From Cellulosimicrobium composti (GTDB taxonomy: Bacteria; Actinomycetota; Actinomycetes; Actinomycetales; Cellulomonadaceae), in assembly GCF_009711085.1 (NCBI RefSeq), contig NZ_WMKA01000010.1:43988-107987 (forward strand): DNA of 64,000 bases, written 5' to 3'. The position numbers were made by a program, and so were the translations under genes. Shown in pieces: positions 22,515 to 30,879 of the stretch. The notes under the pieces were generated by a model. It was not told where the DNA came from, made no database searches, and saw only the letters and a program-made list of their open reading frames with translations. The first letter of the stretch is position 1, and each line of letters opens with the position of its first letter.

Positions 22515-24833
22515 TCACGCGCGCAGGAGCTGCTCCACCCGCACCGACCGCCGCCGCGCCACGACGAGCGTCGTCACCGCGGCGGACGCGAGGCCCCACA
22601 GCACGAGCGCCACGACGTCGCCCGCCCCGCCCGCCGCGCCCGGGTCGACGACCGCCGTGAGGACGCGCAGCGCCGAGCCCACGGGCAGCGCGTCGCGCAG
22701 GCTCGTGAGCGCGGCGGGGACGGTCGCCACGATCCCGGTGGCGACGAGCAGCACCGCGACGAGCAGCGAGAGCGCGCGCCCCACGTTCCCGAGGAGCGCC
22801 GCGAGCGCCTGGTTGAGCGCCACGAACACCACCGACGCGAGCGCCCCCACGCCCAGCAGCGCGAGCCACCCGCCGAGGCTCGCCCCCTCGACCGCCGCGA
22901 GGACGCCCCCGACCACGAGGCCCGTGACGGCCGCGACACCCGCGGGCAGCGCGAGCGCCGCGAGGGCGAGCCGGCCCGCGCTGCGCGTGGAGCCGAGGAG
23001 CGTGGCGGGCACGGGCGGGAACGCGACGAAGAGCGCGAGCGCCCCGAGCCACAGGGCGAGCACGGCGAACAGCGGGCCGGTCGAGCCGGTGCCCAGGTCG
23101 TCGACGCCCGGCGCGGCCACGGGGTCCGCGACGACGGTCGAGAGGTTCTCGCGCTCCGCGTCGGTGTACGACGGCACCTGCTCGACCGCCTCGCCCAGGC
23201 CCTGCGCGAGCTCGGTCGTGCCGTCGGCGAGCTGCCCGACGCCGCCCGCGAGGTCGCCCGCGCCCGTCGCGAGCTCCTCCGTCCCGGTCGCGAGGCCGGC
23301 CGCGCCCGTGCCGAGCGCCCCGACCCCGGTCGCGAGGCCGGACGCGCCCGACGAGAGCTCGCCCGCACCGCCCGCGAGCTGCGCGGCGCCGTCGGCCACC
23401 TGGTCCGCGCCCGTCGCGAGCTGCCCGAGCCCGGACGCGAGGTCGGCGGAGCCGCCCGCGACGCCCGTCGCGCCGGTCGACGCCTGCGCCGCCCCGGACG
23501 CGAGCGCCTGCGCGCCCTGCGCCGCCTGGTCGACCCCGGCCGCGAGCGCGTAGAGCCCGCTCGGCCCGTCCGCGCCGGACGGCTGCCCGGCGAGCGCGGC
23601 GCTGCCGACCGCGACCTCCGCCGCGCCGACGGCGAGGGGTCGCAGCGCGGCGAGCTGCTCGTCGAGCGCGGCGCACGTGGGCGTCGCCGGGTCCGTCACG
23701 CAACCGGCGTCGACCCGCTGCCGCTCGATCCCCGCGACGACCTGGGCGAGGCCGTCGGCGACGCCCCGCGCGCCCGTCGAGACCCGCGTCGCGAACGCGG
23801 GGAGCGACGTCGAGCCGCCGCCGGGCAGCGGGACGGCGGTGATCGACGCGTCGAGCGTCCCGAGCCCGCTCGCGAGCCCGGCCGCGCCCGTCGACAGGCT
23901 CGCCACGCCGTCCGCCAGACCCTGAGCTCCCGTCGCGAGCGAGCCCGCCCCGGACGCCGACCGCGCGACGCCGTCCGCGACCTGGCGCGACCCGGAGGCG
24001 ACGCCCTGCGCCCCGGTCGCGAGGTCGCCCGCCCCGGACGCGAGCCGGTCGGCCCCGTCCCCGAGCTCGCCCACGCCCGACGCGAGCTCGCCCGCGCCGG
24101 TCGCGAGGTCGTCAGCGCCCGACGCGAGCTGCGTGGCGCCGTAGCTCGCCCGGGACGCACCGTCGGCGAGCTGGCCCGCGCCATCGGCGGCGTCCCCGAG
24201 CTGGTCGTGGAGGGTCGTGAAGCCGACGAGGACGCCGTCGACGTAGTTCTCGGTGAGGGTCGTGCCGAGCACGGTCGTCGCGGTCGTCGTGACGATCCGC
24301 GCGAGGGCCTCGTCCACGACGCGGCCACCGGGCGCGGTCTCGACGGAGAGCGTCGCCTGCGTCGCGTCCGCCGCGTCGCCGCTGAACGACGTCGCGGCGG
24401 CCGAGAAGTCCTCCGGGATGGTCACGACCGCCGCGTACGTGCCGTCGGCGAGGCCGGACGCCGCGTCCTCGGCGTCGGTGATGACCCAGTCGTAGTTGGT
24501 CGTCCCCGGCGCGGGCTGCACCGCGACCGGGCCGGTGTCCGTGGACGACGCCCCGCCGCTGACGAGCCCCGCGGTGAGCTGGCGCCCGAGCGGCACGGTC
24601 TGGCCGTCGACCTCGACGGGCTCGTCGAGGTTGACGACCGCGGCCTGCACGGTGTCGAGGCGCTCCTGCGGGTCCCACAGCGCCCCCAGCAGCAGCCCGA
24701 GCACGGCGAGCGGCAGGACGACGGCGGCGGCCACGGTCCACGCGCGGCGCGCGTCGACGCGGCGCGCGCCCGCCGCGGGTGCGTCCGGGACGGCGGGCTC
24801 GGCCTGCGCCGGCTCGGGCGGGAAGACGCTCAT
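22515..24833 (-). CDS. YhgE/Pip-like membrane protein with long Gly/Ala repeat stalk
   Basis: 772 residues. One N-terminal membrane segment (residues 33-50, VAAAVVLPLAVLGLLLGALW), an extracytoplasmic domain (TYAAVVTIPEDFSAAATSFS), then a stalk of about 330 residues of degenerate repeats of the type LASGAGDLATGAQGVASG, and five or six C-terminal membrane segments related to ABC-2 permeases. This is the architecture of YhgE/phage infection protein and related type VII accessory proteins. The ATG overlaps the stop of the upstream MMPL gene (ATGA, 24830-24833), implying a joint complex. Function in envelope export is inferred from family and context. Confidence 0.85.
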   Translation of the reverse strand: MSVFPPEPAQAEPAVPDAPAAGARRVDARRAWTVAAAVVLPLAVLGLLLGALWDPQERLDTVQAAVVNLDEPVEVDGQTVPLGRQLTAGLVSGGASSTDTGPVAVQPAPGTTNYDWVITDAEDAASGLADGTYAAVVTIPEDFSAAATSFSGDAADATQATLSVETAPGGRVVDEALARIVTTTATTVLGTTLTENYVDGVLVGFTTLHDQLGDAADGAGQLADGASRASYGATQLASGADDLATGAGELASGVGELGDGADRLASGAGDLATGAQGVASGSRQVADGVARSASGAGSLATGAQGLADGVASLSTGAAGLASGLGTLDASITAVPLPGGGSTSLPAFATRVSTGARGVADGLAQVVAGIERQRVDAGCVTDPATPTCAALDEQLAALRPLAVGAAEVAVGSAALAGQPSGADGPSGLYALAAGVDQAAQGAQALASGAAQASTGATGVAGGSADLASGLGQLATGADQVADGAAQLAGGAGELSSGASGLATGVGALGTGAAGLATGTEELATGAGDLAGGVGQLADGTTELAQGLGEAVEQVPSYTDAERENLSTVVADPVAAPGVDDLGTGSTGPLFAVLALWLGALALFVAFPPVPATLLGSTRSAGRLALAALALPAGVAAVTGLVVGGVLAAVEGASLGGWLALLGVGALASVVFVALNQALAALLGNVGRALSLLVAVLLVATGIVATVPAALTSLRDALPVGSALRVLTAVVDPGAAGGAGDVVALVLWGLASAAVTTLVVARRRSVRVEQLLRA

Positions 24834-27748
24834 GCGGGCACCTCCTCGGTGCGCGGGCCGACGACGGGCGCGGCGGGCACCGTGTGGGCGGGGTCGGGGT
24901 CGTGCAGGTCCAGCACCGGCGTCCCCGGTGGGGCCAGGTCGGTCGGGGCCGGGCCGACGGCGCCGAGCACGACCGCCGTCCCGCCCCCCACGGCACGCGC
25001 GAGCGACGCCGCGAGCGCCCCGCGCTCCGCCGGCGCGGTCACCGCGTCCGTGCCGACCACGACGAGGAGCCGCGGGGACTCGCGCAGCACAGCGTCGACC
25101 GCGGCCGCGGCGGGCACGCGGTGCGCCGCGGGCGCGGGCGCGTCGCCCGGCAGCGCGGCGACGTCGGCCGCGAGGTCGACGAGCGCGACCCGGCGCCGCA
25201 CGCTGCCCGCGCGCTCGGGCAGCACGAGGCCCGTCACCTTGAGCGCGCCCCCGGCGGGCTTGAGCCGCCCCCCGAGCGCGAGCACCACCCCGGACACCGC
25301 CGCGGGCGACGTGCCGTGCACGACGAGCGCACCGCCGTCGGGCACGCGGACCGTGACCGGCTCCGCGAGCGGGCCGTGCGCCCCCGCGACGACGAGACCG
25401 TGCGCGACGACGGCGTCCGTGCTCCCCGGCTCCGGCCAGTCGGCGAGCGCGATCTCCCTCGACAGGCCCTCGCCCTCGACGTCGAAGGACGGCAGCACCC
25501 GGTCGAGCCAGCGCGGCATCCACCACGCCCGCTCCCCGAGCAGCGCGAGCACCGCCGGCACGAGCGTCATGCGCACCACGAACGCGTCGACGAGCACGCC
25601 GACGGCCAGCCCGAGCGCGATCGGCTTGAGGCTCATGTCGCCCTCGGGCACGAACGCCACGAACACGGCGAACATGATGACCGCGGCCGCGGTGACGACC
25701 TTCGCCGACGCCTGGAAGCCCGTCGAGATCGAGCGCCGCGCCCGGCCCGAGTGCACGTAGTCCTCGCGGATGCGCGCGACGAGGAACACCTCGTAGTCCA
25801 TCGCGAGGCCGAACAGCACGCCCATGAGCACGATCGGCATGAAGCTGATCACCGGGCCGAGCCGCGTGACGTTGAGCGCGTCGGCGAGCACGCCGTCCTC
25901 GAACACGAGCGTCACGACGCCGAACGCCGCGCCCACCGAGAACAGGTACCCGAGCGTCGCCTTGACCGGCACCGCGATCGACCGGAACACCATCGTCAGG
26001 AGCACGAGCGACAGGCCCACGACGACGAACGCGAACGGCAGCAGCGCCGCCCCCAGCTTCGCCGACACGTCGATCCCGACGGCCGTGAACCCCGTGACGG
26101 ACAGGTCGACGCCGTACTCGTCGAGGAAGTGGTCGTGCAGCGCCCGGAGCTCGTTCACGAGGTCCTTCGTCTCCTCGGAGTCGGGCGCCCCCGTGGGCAC
26201 GACCTGCACGATGCCCGTGTCCGCCGTCGGGTTGGGCGTCGAGAGCGGCACGTCCGCGACGCCGGGCAGCGTCGCGATCTCGTCGCCCAGGTCGTCCATC
26301 AGGCCGAGCGGGTCCGTCGACGTGACGATCGTGCCCGTCACGATGAGCGGACCGTTGAACCCCGGCCCGAAGTGCTCCGACACCAGGTCGTACGTGACGC
26401 GCGCCTGGTTGTCCTCCGGCAGCGTGCCCGCGTCGGGCAGCGCGAGCTGGAGGTCCCGCGCCGGCAGCGTCAGCAGCACGATCGCCGCGACGACGATCCC
26501 GATCGTCAGCAGCGGCACCCGCGTCACGGTCCGCACCCACCCGGCGAAGAACCGGTTGTGGTGCTCCACGGGCGCGCTCGGCTCAGCCGCAGCGGGCTCG
26601 GCCGCCGTGGTCGCGTCGGGCGCCGTGGTCGCCTCCGGGTCCGCCCCCGCCGCTCGGCGAGCGCCTCGCCCCGTCGTCCCCGACCGGCCGCCCGAGCGGC
26701 GGCGCCCCCGACGGCGACGCGGAGCCTTCGGGCGGAGGCGCTCGCCCGCGAACCCCAGCATCGCGGGCAGCAGCGTGATCGAGACGAGGACGGCGAGCCC
26801 GACGCCGACGGCGGCGGCGACGCCCATCACGGTGAGGAACGGGATGCCGGCGACGCCGAGGCCGACGAGCGCGATCATCACGGTGAGGCCGGCGAAGATG
26901 ACGGCGGACCCGGCGGTCGCGACGGACCGCGCGGCGGCCTCGGGGACGGGCAGGCCGCTCGCGAGCTCGTCGCGGTGCCGGGACACGATGAACAGCGCGT
27001 AGTCGATGCCGACGGCGAGGCCGAGCATGACGGCGAGCATCGGGGTCGTCGAGTTGATCTGGGCGACGGCGGTCGCGGCGAACAGCAGGCCCATGGTCAC
27101 GCCGACGCCGGTGACGGCGTTGAGGAGCGGCATGCCCGCGGCGACGAACGAGCCGAACGTGAGGACGAGGACGACGAGCGCGACGACGAGGCCGAGCGCC
27201 TCGGTGACGGAGAGGCTGGGGAACTCGGTGCTGAAGAGCTGGCCCCCGAGCGAGGCCTGCGCGCCGTCGGGCAGCGCGGCGGCGAGGTCGTCGACGACGT
27301 CGTCGAGCGCGTCCTTCGTGGCGTCGCTGACCTCGCTCTGGCCCTCGTCGAGCTGGATCGTCATGAGCGTCGCGACGTCGTCGTCGCTGACGGACGCGGG
27401 CATGGTGTCGTCGTAGGGCGAGGTGACGGCGGCGACGCCGTCGACGGCGCCGAGCGCGTCGACCGCGTCCTCGACGGGCCCGCGGACGGCGTCGTCCTCG
27501 ATGGTCGAGCCGTCGGGCGCCACGACGACGACCTGCGCGGTCGCGCCGCTGACCTGCGGGAACGTGGTCGCCAGGCGGTCGAGCGCGGCCTGGGACTCCG
27601 TGCCGGGGATGGTGACCTGGTCGTCGAGCCCCTGGCCCACGAGCCCGGCGAGCGCCCCGGCGAGCACGAGGACGCCGATCCAGGCGGCGAGCACCAGGCG
27701 GCGCGCCCCGACCGCCCACCTGCCGAGCGAGTACAGCGCTGAGGACAC
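24830..27748 (-). CDS. MMPL/RND-family exporter with degenerate ABC-ATPase-like tail
   Basis: 972 residues. Two MMPL halves of six membrane segments each, with large extracytoplasmic loops (DDQVTIPGTESQAALDRLAT opens the first), TPMLAVMLGLAVGIDYALF and VLFGLAMDYEVFLVARIRED as the conserved transmembrane signatures carrying the proton-relay Asp. From about residue 755 a cytosolic tail of ~215 residues looks like a worn ABC ATPase: VTVRVPDGGALVVHGTSPAA where a Walker A would be, and SPRLLVVVGTDAV where a Walker B would be, with no P-loop Lys. The GTG at 27748 has AGGAGG upstream. Coupled to the YhgE-like gene; likely repressed by the divergent TetR protein. Confidence 0.9.
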   Translation of the reverse strand: MSSALYSLGRWAVGARRLVLAAWIGVLVLAGALAGLVGQGLDDQVTIPGTESQAALDRLATTFPQVSGATAQVVVVAPDGSTIEDDAVRGPVEDAVDALGAVDGVAAVTSPYDDTMPASVSDDDVATLMTIQLDEGQSEVSDATKDALDDVVDDLAAALPDGAQASLGGQLFSTEFPSLSVTEALGLVVALVVLVLTFGSFVAAGMPLLNAVTGVGVTMGLLFAATAVAQINSTTPMLAVMLGLAVGIDYALFIVSRHRDELASGLPVPEAAARSVATAGSAVIFAGLTVMIALVGLGVAGIPFLTVMGVAAAVGVGLAVLVSITLLPAMLGFAGERLRPKAPRRRRGRRRSGGRSGTTGRGARRAAGADPEATTAPDATTAAEPAAAEPSAPVEHHNRFFAGWVRTVTRVPLLTIGIVVAAIVLLTLPARDLQLALPDAGTLPEDNQARVTYDLVSEHFGPGFNGPLIVTGTIVTSTDPLGLMDDLGDEIATLPGVADVPLSTPNPTADTGIVQVVPTGAPDSEETKDLVNELRALHDHFLDEYGVDLSVTGFTAVGIDVSAKLGAALLPFAFVVVGLSLVLLTMVFRSIAVPVKATLGYLFSVGAAFGVVTLVFEDGVLADALNVTRLGPVISFMPIVLMGVLFGLAMDYEVFLVARIREDYVHSGRARRSISTGFQASAKVVTAAAVIMFAVFVAFVPEGDMSLKPIALGLAVGVLVDAFVVRMTLVPAVLALLGERAWWMPRWLDRVLPSFDVEGEGLSREIALADWPEPGSTDAVVAHGLVVAGAHGPLAEPVTVRVPDGGALVVHGTSPAAVSGVVLALGGRLKPAGGALKVTGLVLPERAGSVRRRVALVDLAADVAALPGDAPAPAAHRVPAAAAVDAVLRESPRLLVVVGTDAVTAPAERGALAASLARAVGGGTAVVLGAVGPAPTDLAPPGTPVLDLHDPDPAHTVPAAPVVGPRTEEVPA

Positions 27749-27782
27749 GGGCGGCCTCCTGGGAGAGTGCTGGACGAGAATT

Positions 27783-27834
27783 AGGATACGCCGCTGTATC
27801 CGATGCGCGAACGTATCGGATACACTGGTGTATC
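27783..27834. promoter_or_regulatory. Operator cluster between the MMPL operon and tetR
   Basis: Two palindromes: GGATAC-6-GTATCC (27784-27801) and GATACAC-TG-GTGTATC (27819-27834); the latter overlaps GTATC-G-GATAC (27813-27823). On the minus strand TTCGCG (27806-27811), 17 bases and TATCCT (27783-27788) make a promoter for the MMPL operon whose -10 lies in the first palindrome. This region is AT-richer than its surroundings. The TetR protein at 27876 is the obvious ligand. Confidence 0.65.
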
Positions 27835-27875
27835 GCAAGGCCGCCGTGCGGGCGGCACCGGCCGACAGTGGGAGC

Positions 27876-28580
27876 ATGTCCGGCGTGACGACGGACCTCG
27901 ACCCGACCCGCGTGGACCGCGGCACCGAGAGCGAGCCCCCGCTCTCCCGGCGCCGCGAGCGCACCCGCGAGCGCCTGCTCGACGCCGCCTACGGGCTGTT
28001 CGCCGAGCACGGCATCAACGGCACCTCGATCGAGGCGGTCTGCGAGGCCGCCGGGTTCACGCGTGGCGCGTTCTACTCGAACTTCGACTCCAAGGACGAG
28101 CTCTTCCTCGCCCTCACCGAGCGCGAGATCCGCACCCGGATGCGCAGCCTCGAGGTCGCCGTCGAGCACCTCCCGGACGACCCGGTGCGGGACGGGGTGA
28201 TCGCCCCCGACACGATCGCGGCCATCGTCGCGGCCGTCATGGCCGACCCGCGCGACGAGCGCCGCTGGTGCCTCATGAACGCCGAGCTCGAGCTCCTCGC
28301 GCTGCGCGACCCCCAGGTCGCCGTGCGGTTCGCCGAGCAGGAGGAGTCGTTCCGCGACGAGCTCGCGGACCTCCTCACGCGCGTGCTCACCCAGGTCGGC
28401 ATGCGGTTCGCGATCGACCCCGTCGCCGCGACGCGCGTCCTCATCAGCGCGTACACGGGCGCCGCGCGCGACGCGTTCCTCGGCCCGGCGGGCGAGGACG
28501 CGGTGCTGCGGGCGCAGTCGACCGACTGGCTCCCGGCGCTCGTCGGCCGCCTCGTCGAGCCGGACCCCGCGGCCGCCTGA
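27876..28580 (+). CDS. TetR-family transcriptional regulator
   Basis: 234 residues. The helix-turn-helix is clear: RERLLDAAYGLFAEHGINGT, then SIEAVCEAAGFTRGAFYSNF and DSKDELFLALTE. The C-terminal ligand domain is not assignable. The ATG at 27876 has GGGAGC just upstream; a GTG four codons later is an alternative. It is divergent from the MMPL/YhgE operon across palindromic GTATC/GATAC sites and is expected to repress that operon and itself until bound by an exported compound or lipid. The preceding 127 bases carry the operators. Confidence 0.9.
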   Translation: MSGVTTDLDPTRVDRGTESEPPLSRRRERTRERLLDAAYGLFAEHGINGTSIEAVCEAAGFTRGAFYSNFDSKDELFLALTEREIRTRMRSLEVAVEHLPDDPVRDGVIAPDTIAAIVAAVMADPRDERRWCLMNAELELLALRDPQVAVRFAEQEESFRDELADLLTRVLTQVGMRFAIDPVAATRVLISAYTGAARDAFLGPAGEDAVLRAQSTDWLPALVGRLVEPDPAAA

Positions 28581-28655
28581 CCGCGGCCGCCCGACGTCGC
28601 GACCGCCCGACGCCACGACGGCCGCCCTGTCAGTGGCGCAGGTCACACTGGCCGC

Positions 28656-29021
28656 ATGACTCTCACCTTCAGCGGCGCCGTGTTCGACTGCGCCGACCCC
28701 GCCGTCGTGGCGGACTTCTGGCAGGCCGCGCTCGGCTGGTCCGGGCGCGAGACCGGACCGCACGGCGAGTCCGTGCTCTTCCCGCGCGACGGCGAGACCG
28801 TCCTCGGGCCGCCGAGCCTCGTCTTCCAGCGCGTCCCCGAGGGCAAGGCCGTGAAGAACCGCGTGCACCTCGACTTCGCGTCGTCCGGGCAGGCGGACGA
28901 CGTCGCGCGGCTCGAGGGCCTCGGCGCGCGCCGCGTCGACGTGGGGCAGAGCCCGCAGGACACGTTCGTCGTCATGGCGGACGTCGAGGGGAACGAGTTC
29001 TGCGTGCTGCGCGAGGACTGA
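28656..29021 (+). CDS. VOC-family protein (glyoxalase/bleomycin-resistance fold)
   Basis: 121 residues. Typical VOC start FSGAVFDCADPAVVADFWQA with ALGW, a middle NRVHLDFASS, and DVEGNEFCVLRED at the end. The family holds metal-dependent dioxygenases, glyoxalases and ligand-binding resistance proteins; the substrate cannot be told. The ATG lies six bases after CACACT and lacks a Shine-Dalgarno, so it may be leaderless. It stands alone between tetR and the hydrolase genes. Confidence 0.82.
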   Translation: MTLTFSGAVFDCADPAVVADFWQAALGWSGRETGPHGESVLFPRDGETVLGPPSLVFQRVPEGKAVKNRVHLDFASSGQADDVARLEGLGARRVDVGQSPQDTFVVMADVEGNEFCVLRED

Positions 29022-29120
29022 CCGCGCGGCGCTGTCACGCGCCGGACCGCTGGGCGGTCGACCCCTCGTCAGGGACGCCGGTGCACGCGCCGCGTCCTCG
29101 CGACCGACGAGGAGACTGCC

Positions 29121-29852
29121 ATGCCCGAGAACCCGCTCGTCGTGCTCCTGCACGGCGCGTTCACCGACTCCGCGCACTGGTCGGGCGTCATCGCGCGCCT
29201 GCGCGCGCACGACGTCGACGCCCTCGCCCTCGCGAACCCGCTGCGCAGCGTCGTCACGGACGCGCAGTACGTGCGCGACGCGGTCGGGGACTCCGGCCGC
29301 CCGCTCGTCCTCGCGGCGCACGCGTACGGCGGCGTCGTCGCCACGGAGGCCGTCGCCGAGGGGCTCGGGGACGTGCGGGGCATCGTCTACGTCGCGGGGC
29401 TCGCCCCGGACACCGGCGAGAGCGCGGTCGACCTCGTCGGCCGGTTCCCCGGCAGCACGCTCGACGCCGCCCTCGGGCGCACGTCGCTCGTCGACGACCT
29501 CGACGACCTGTGGGTCCGCCCCGACGCGTACCACGCGCAGGTCGCGGCCGACGTCGACGAGCAGACCGCGTACGTGGCCGCGCGCACCCAGCGGCCCGTC
29601 ACGGACGTCGCGCTGAGCCAGGTGCTGCTCGCCGGCACACCGGCGTGGAAGACGGTGCCGTCGTGGTTCGTGTTCGGGTCCGAGGACCGCACCATCCCTG
29701 CGGCGGCCCACCGCTGGATGGCGGGCCGCGCCGGGGCGCGCGGCGTCGACGAGGTCCCGGGCGCGTCGCACGCCGTCGCCGTCTCGGCGCCGGACCGGGT
29801 CGCGCGCGCCGTGCTCGACGCGCTCGGGTCGTCGCGCGCGGTCGCGGCGTGA
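29121..29852 (+). CDS. Alpha/beta-hydrolase fold protein lacking the nucleophile Ser
   Basis: 243 residues. The fold is intact: VVLLHGAFTDSAHWSGV oxyanion region, VLAAHAYGGVVATEAV elbow, IVYVAGLAPDTGES, SWFVFGSEDRTIP with the acid-site Asp and a late VPGASHAVAVSAP His. At the elbow, where relatives read GHSYGG, codon 68 is GCG (Ala), so the usual serine nucleophile is missing and the preceding Gly is also Ala. It may be a pseudo-hydrolase or binding protein. The ATG has GAGGAG upstream; the next hydrolase gene follows 25 bases after its stop. Confidence 0.8.
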   Translation: MPENPLVVLLHGAFTDSAHWSGVIARLRAHDVDALALANPLRSVVTDAQYVRDAVGDSGRPLVLAAHAYGGVVATEAVAEGLGDVRGIVYVAGLAPDTGESAVDLVGRFPGSTLDAALGRTSLVDDLDDLWVRPDAYHAQVAADVDEQTAYVAARTQRPVTDVALSQVLLAGTPAWKTVPSWFVFGSEDRTIPAAAHRWMAGRAGARGVDEVPGASHAVAVSAPDRVARAVLDALGSSRAVAA

Positions 29853-29877
29853 CGGCGCGGGACGGACGGGGACGACC

Positions 29878-30879
29878 ATGATCACCACCACCGCGCTCGG
29901 ACCGGTCCGGACGGTCGACGCCGGACCGCTCACCGTCGGCTACGTCGAGGCGGGCGACCCCGCCGGGCCGCCCGTGCTGCTCCTGCACGGGTACCCGTAC
30001 GACGTGCACTCCTACGTCGACGTGGTACCGCTGCTCGCCGCCCAGGGGCTGCGCGTCGTCGTGCCGTACCTGCGCGGGCACGGCCCCACGACGTTCCGCG
30101 ACCGGCGCACGCCGCGCTCGGGCCAGCAGGGCGCGCTCGGCGCCGACGTCGTCGCGCTCCTCGACGCGCTCGGCATCGACGCCGCGGTGCTCGCGGGCTA
30201 CGACTGGGGCGGTCGCGCCGCGTGCGTGGCGGCCGCGCTCTGGCCGGAGCGCGTCACCGGGCTCGTGAGCGTCAACGGCTACCTCGTGCAGGACGTCGCC
30301 GCCTCGCGAACCCCGCTGCCCCCCGACCTCGAGGCCGGCTTCTGGTACTTCTGGTACTTCTCGACCGAGCGCGGGCGCCGCGGGCTCACGCAGAACCGCG
30401 CCGAGGTCGCGCGCGTCATCCGGGCCCGGAACTCGCCCGAGCGCACGGTCACCGACGCGGAGCTCGTGCGCGCGGCCGCCGCGTTCGACAACCCCGACTA
30501 CGTCGACGTCGTCATCCACTCCTACCGCCACCGGCTCGGGCTCGCGCCGGGCGACCCGGCGTACGACGACGTCGAGCGCCGCCTGGCCGACCTGCCGCGG
30601 ATCGACGTCCCGGCGGTCACGCTCGACGGCCTCGCCGACGGCAACTTCCCCGCGACGGACGGGTCCTCCACGGCGCGGTTCTTCGGCGGGCCGCGCGAGC
30701 ACCGCCAGGTGCCGCACGCCGGCCACGACCTCCCCGCCGACGCGCCGGAGGCGTTCGCGCAGGCGGTGCTCGACCTCGTGCGGCCGGCGCGCGGCGACGC
30801 TCAGCCCGAGCCGGGCACGTACACGGCCGCCGCGCTCGGCGGCGGCTCCCCCACGTCGTCGACCGGGCGGGGCGCGTAG
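29878..30879 (+). CDS. Alpha/beta hydrolase, epoxide hydrolase/dehalogenase-like
   Basis: 333 residues. Core motifs: VLLLHGYPYDVHSY, VVPYLRGHGPTTF, and the elbow LAGYDWGGRAAC with Asp109 as nucleophile, which distinguishes epoxide hydrolases and haloalkane dehalogenases from Ser esterases. A cap domain with WYFWYFSTERGRRGLTQNRA follows, and VPHAGHDLPADAPEAF supplies the catalytic His. The last 26 codons (from QPEPGTYTAAALGGG) run antisense into the end of the convergent WYL gene, overlapping it by 79 bases. Substrate unknown. Confidence 0.85.
   Translation: MITTTALGPVRTVDAGPLTVGYVEAGDPAGPPVLLLHGYPYDVHSYVDVVPLLAAQGLRVVVPYLRGHGPTTFRDRRTPRSGQQGALGADVVALLDALGIDAAVLAGYDWGGRAACVAAALWPERVTGLVSVNGYLVQDVAASRTPLPPDLEAGFWYFWYFSTERGRRGLTQNRAEVARVIRARNSPERTVTDAELVRAAAAFDNPDYVDVVIHSYRHRLGLAPGDPAYDDVERRLADLPRIDVPAVTLDGLADGNFPATDGSSTARFFGGPREHRQVPHAGHDLPADAPEAFAQAVLDLVRPARGDAQPEPGTYTAAALGGGSPTSSTGRGA

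Noticed and set aside
24834..26540. The YhgE-like frame extends upstream by ~570 codons
   Set aside because: The extension is a shadow of the MMPL gene; the ATG at 24833 overlaps the MMPL stop and begins a normal N-terminus.
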